From Methanoregulaceae archaeon (GTDB taxonomy: Archaea > Halobacteriota > Methanomicrobia > Methanomicrobiales > Methanospirillaceae), in assembly GCA_019695435.1 (NCBI GenBank), contig JACTVF010000028.1:1-14017 (forward strand): 14,017 nucleotides of DNA, read 5' to 3'. This document shows, piece by piece, positions 13,796 to 14,017 of the stretch. A program made the position numbers and the translations under genes. Position 1 is the stretch's first letter. Each line of letters begins with the position of its first letter. The notes under the pieces were generated by a model, which saw only the letters and a program-made list of their open reading frames with translations, had not been told where the DNA came from and did not search any database.

Positions 13796-14017
13796 GGGTT
13801 CTGCCTCCCGACAAGGGTGCTGATCGCGTCGCTCGTGATAAGCCCGATCACATGCTGGTCCCCATCGATGACCGGGAGCGCGGAGATGGAATGGGCCTCC
13901 ATCTTCTGTGCCGCTTCCTCCACGGGTTCGTTCTCGGTGGTCGTGACCACGTCCCGGCTCATGATCTCGTCGAGCCAGAGAAAGTTGGACGCGACCGCCT
14001 TTGCGATATCCCACGAC
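13792..14017 (-). CDS. CBS domain protein, C-terminal part
   Basis: The last 75 residues of a gene that begins beyond the right edge. The frame reads the end of one CBS motif (SWDIAKAV), a linker (LDEIMSRDVVTTTENEPVEE) and a full final CBS motif with HSISALPVID and VIGLITSDAIS, stopping at TGA 13792-13794. CBS pairs bind adenosine nucleotides such as AMP or ATP and sense energy state; in methanogens many are short regulatory proteins. Whether another domain precedes it is not visible. The stop overlaps the GTG start of the ThrRS editing-domain gene by four bases, so they are co-transcribed. Confidence 0.85.
   Translation of the reverse strand, partial: SWDIAKAVASNFLWLDEIMSRDVVTTTENEPVEEAAQKMEAHSISALPVIDGDQHVIGLITSDAISTLVGRQNP

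Noticed and set aside
13796..14014. N-terminal extension of the ThrRS editing-domain frame to the right edge
   Set aside because: The CBS protein uses another frame of the same strand here with clear motifs; the extension is low-complexity Arg/Gly-rich and precedes the family start at 13795.

Overview
The window reads as chromosomal DNA of a methanogenic archaeon, most likely of the Methanomicrobiales. The evidence is an AqpM-type archaeal aquaporin, several uncharacterised families I know mainly from methanogens (DUF2193, DUF2180, DUF1890, DUF1894), an archaeal-type threonyl-tRNA synthetase editing domain, a ThiI with a CxxC motif and no rhodanese domain, archaeal TATA-like promoters, and an exported protein rich in N-glycosylation sequons. 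Most of the DNA is visibly GC-rich. One block, about 10190-11350, is strikingly AT-rich. I do not commit to a genus.

Layout. Positions 273-1055 (+ strand) encode a secreted, Asn- and His-rich protein built of three 67-residue repeats. Everything else is on the minus strand, so blocks are given in transcription order, right to left. (1) 14017 to 11364 is a compact operon: end of a CBS-domain protein, a stand-alone ThrRS editing domain with a C-terminal zinc ribbon, DUF1890, DUF1894 and thiI; neighbours overlap or nearly touch. (2) 11182-10235 is a lone AT-rich AlbA_2 (Schlafen-type) gene, flanked by imperfect inverted repeats and, on its left, by about 700 bp of gene-free, palindrome-rich DNA. 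(3) 9528-9025 is an unrecognised 167-residue protein. (4) 8954-5301 is a redox group: a D-2-hydroxyacid dehydrogenase, a flavodoxin-like gene broken by one frameshift, an intact flavodoxin-like protein, and an aldo/keto reductase with a C-terminal iron-sulfur domain. (5) 5086-2601 is an operon DUF2193-DUF2180-aqpM. (6) 2231-1314 is an AEC-family permease.

How the parts may work together. The right-hand operon pairs tRNA sulfuration (ThiI) with a probable tRNA proofreading domain and two proteins of unknown role, which suggests a tRNA quality or modification module. The redox group could share flavin or ferredoxin electrons, but no common substrate can be read from the sequence. The DUF2193-DUF2180-aqpM group links a channel for small neutral solutes to a large uncharacterised soluble protein and a small Cys-rich zinc-binding protein.

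The points most worth a second look are the ThrRS-editing/zinc-ribbon protein and its operon, the AT-rich insertion with possible terminal inverted repeats, the GGGGGGTC hairpin repeats at 9700-10031, the single-base frameshift near 7420, and the recently duplicated repeats of the secreted protein. I see no RNA genes, CRISPR array or recognisable transposase.
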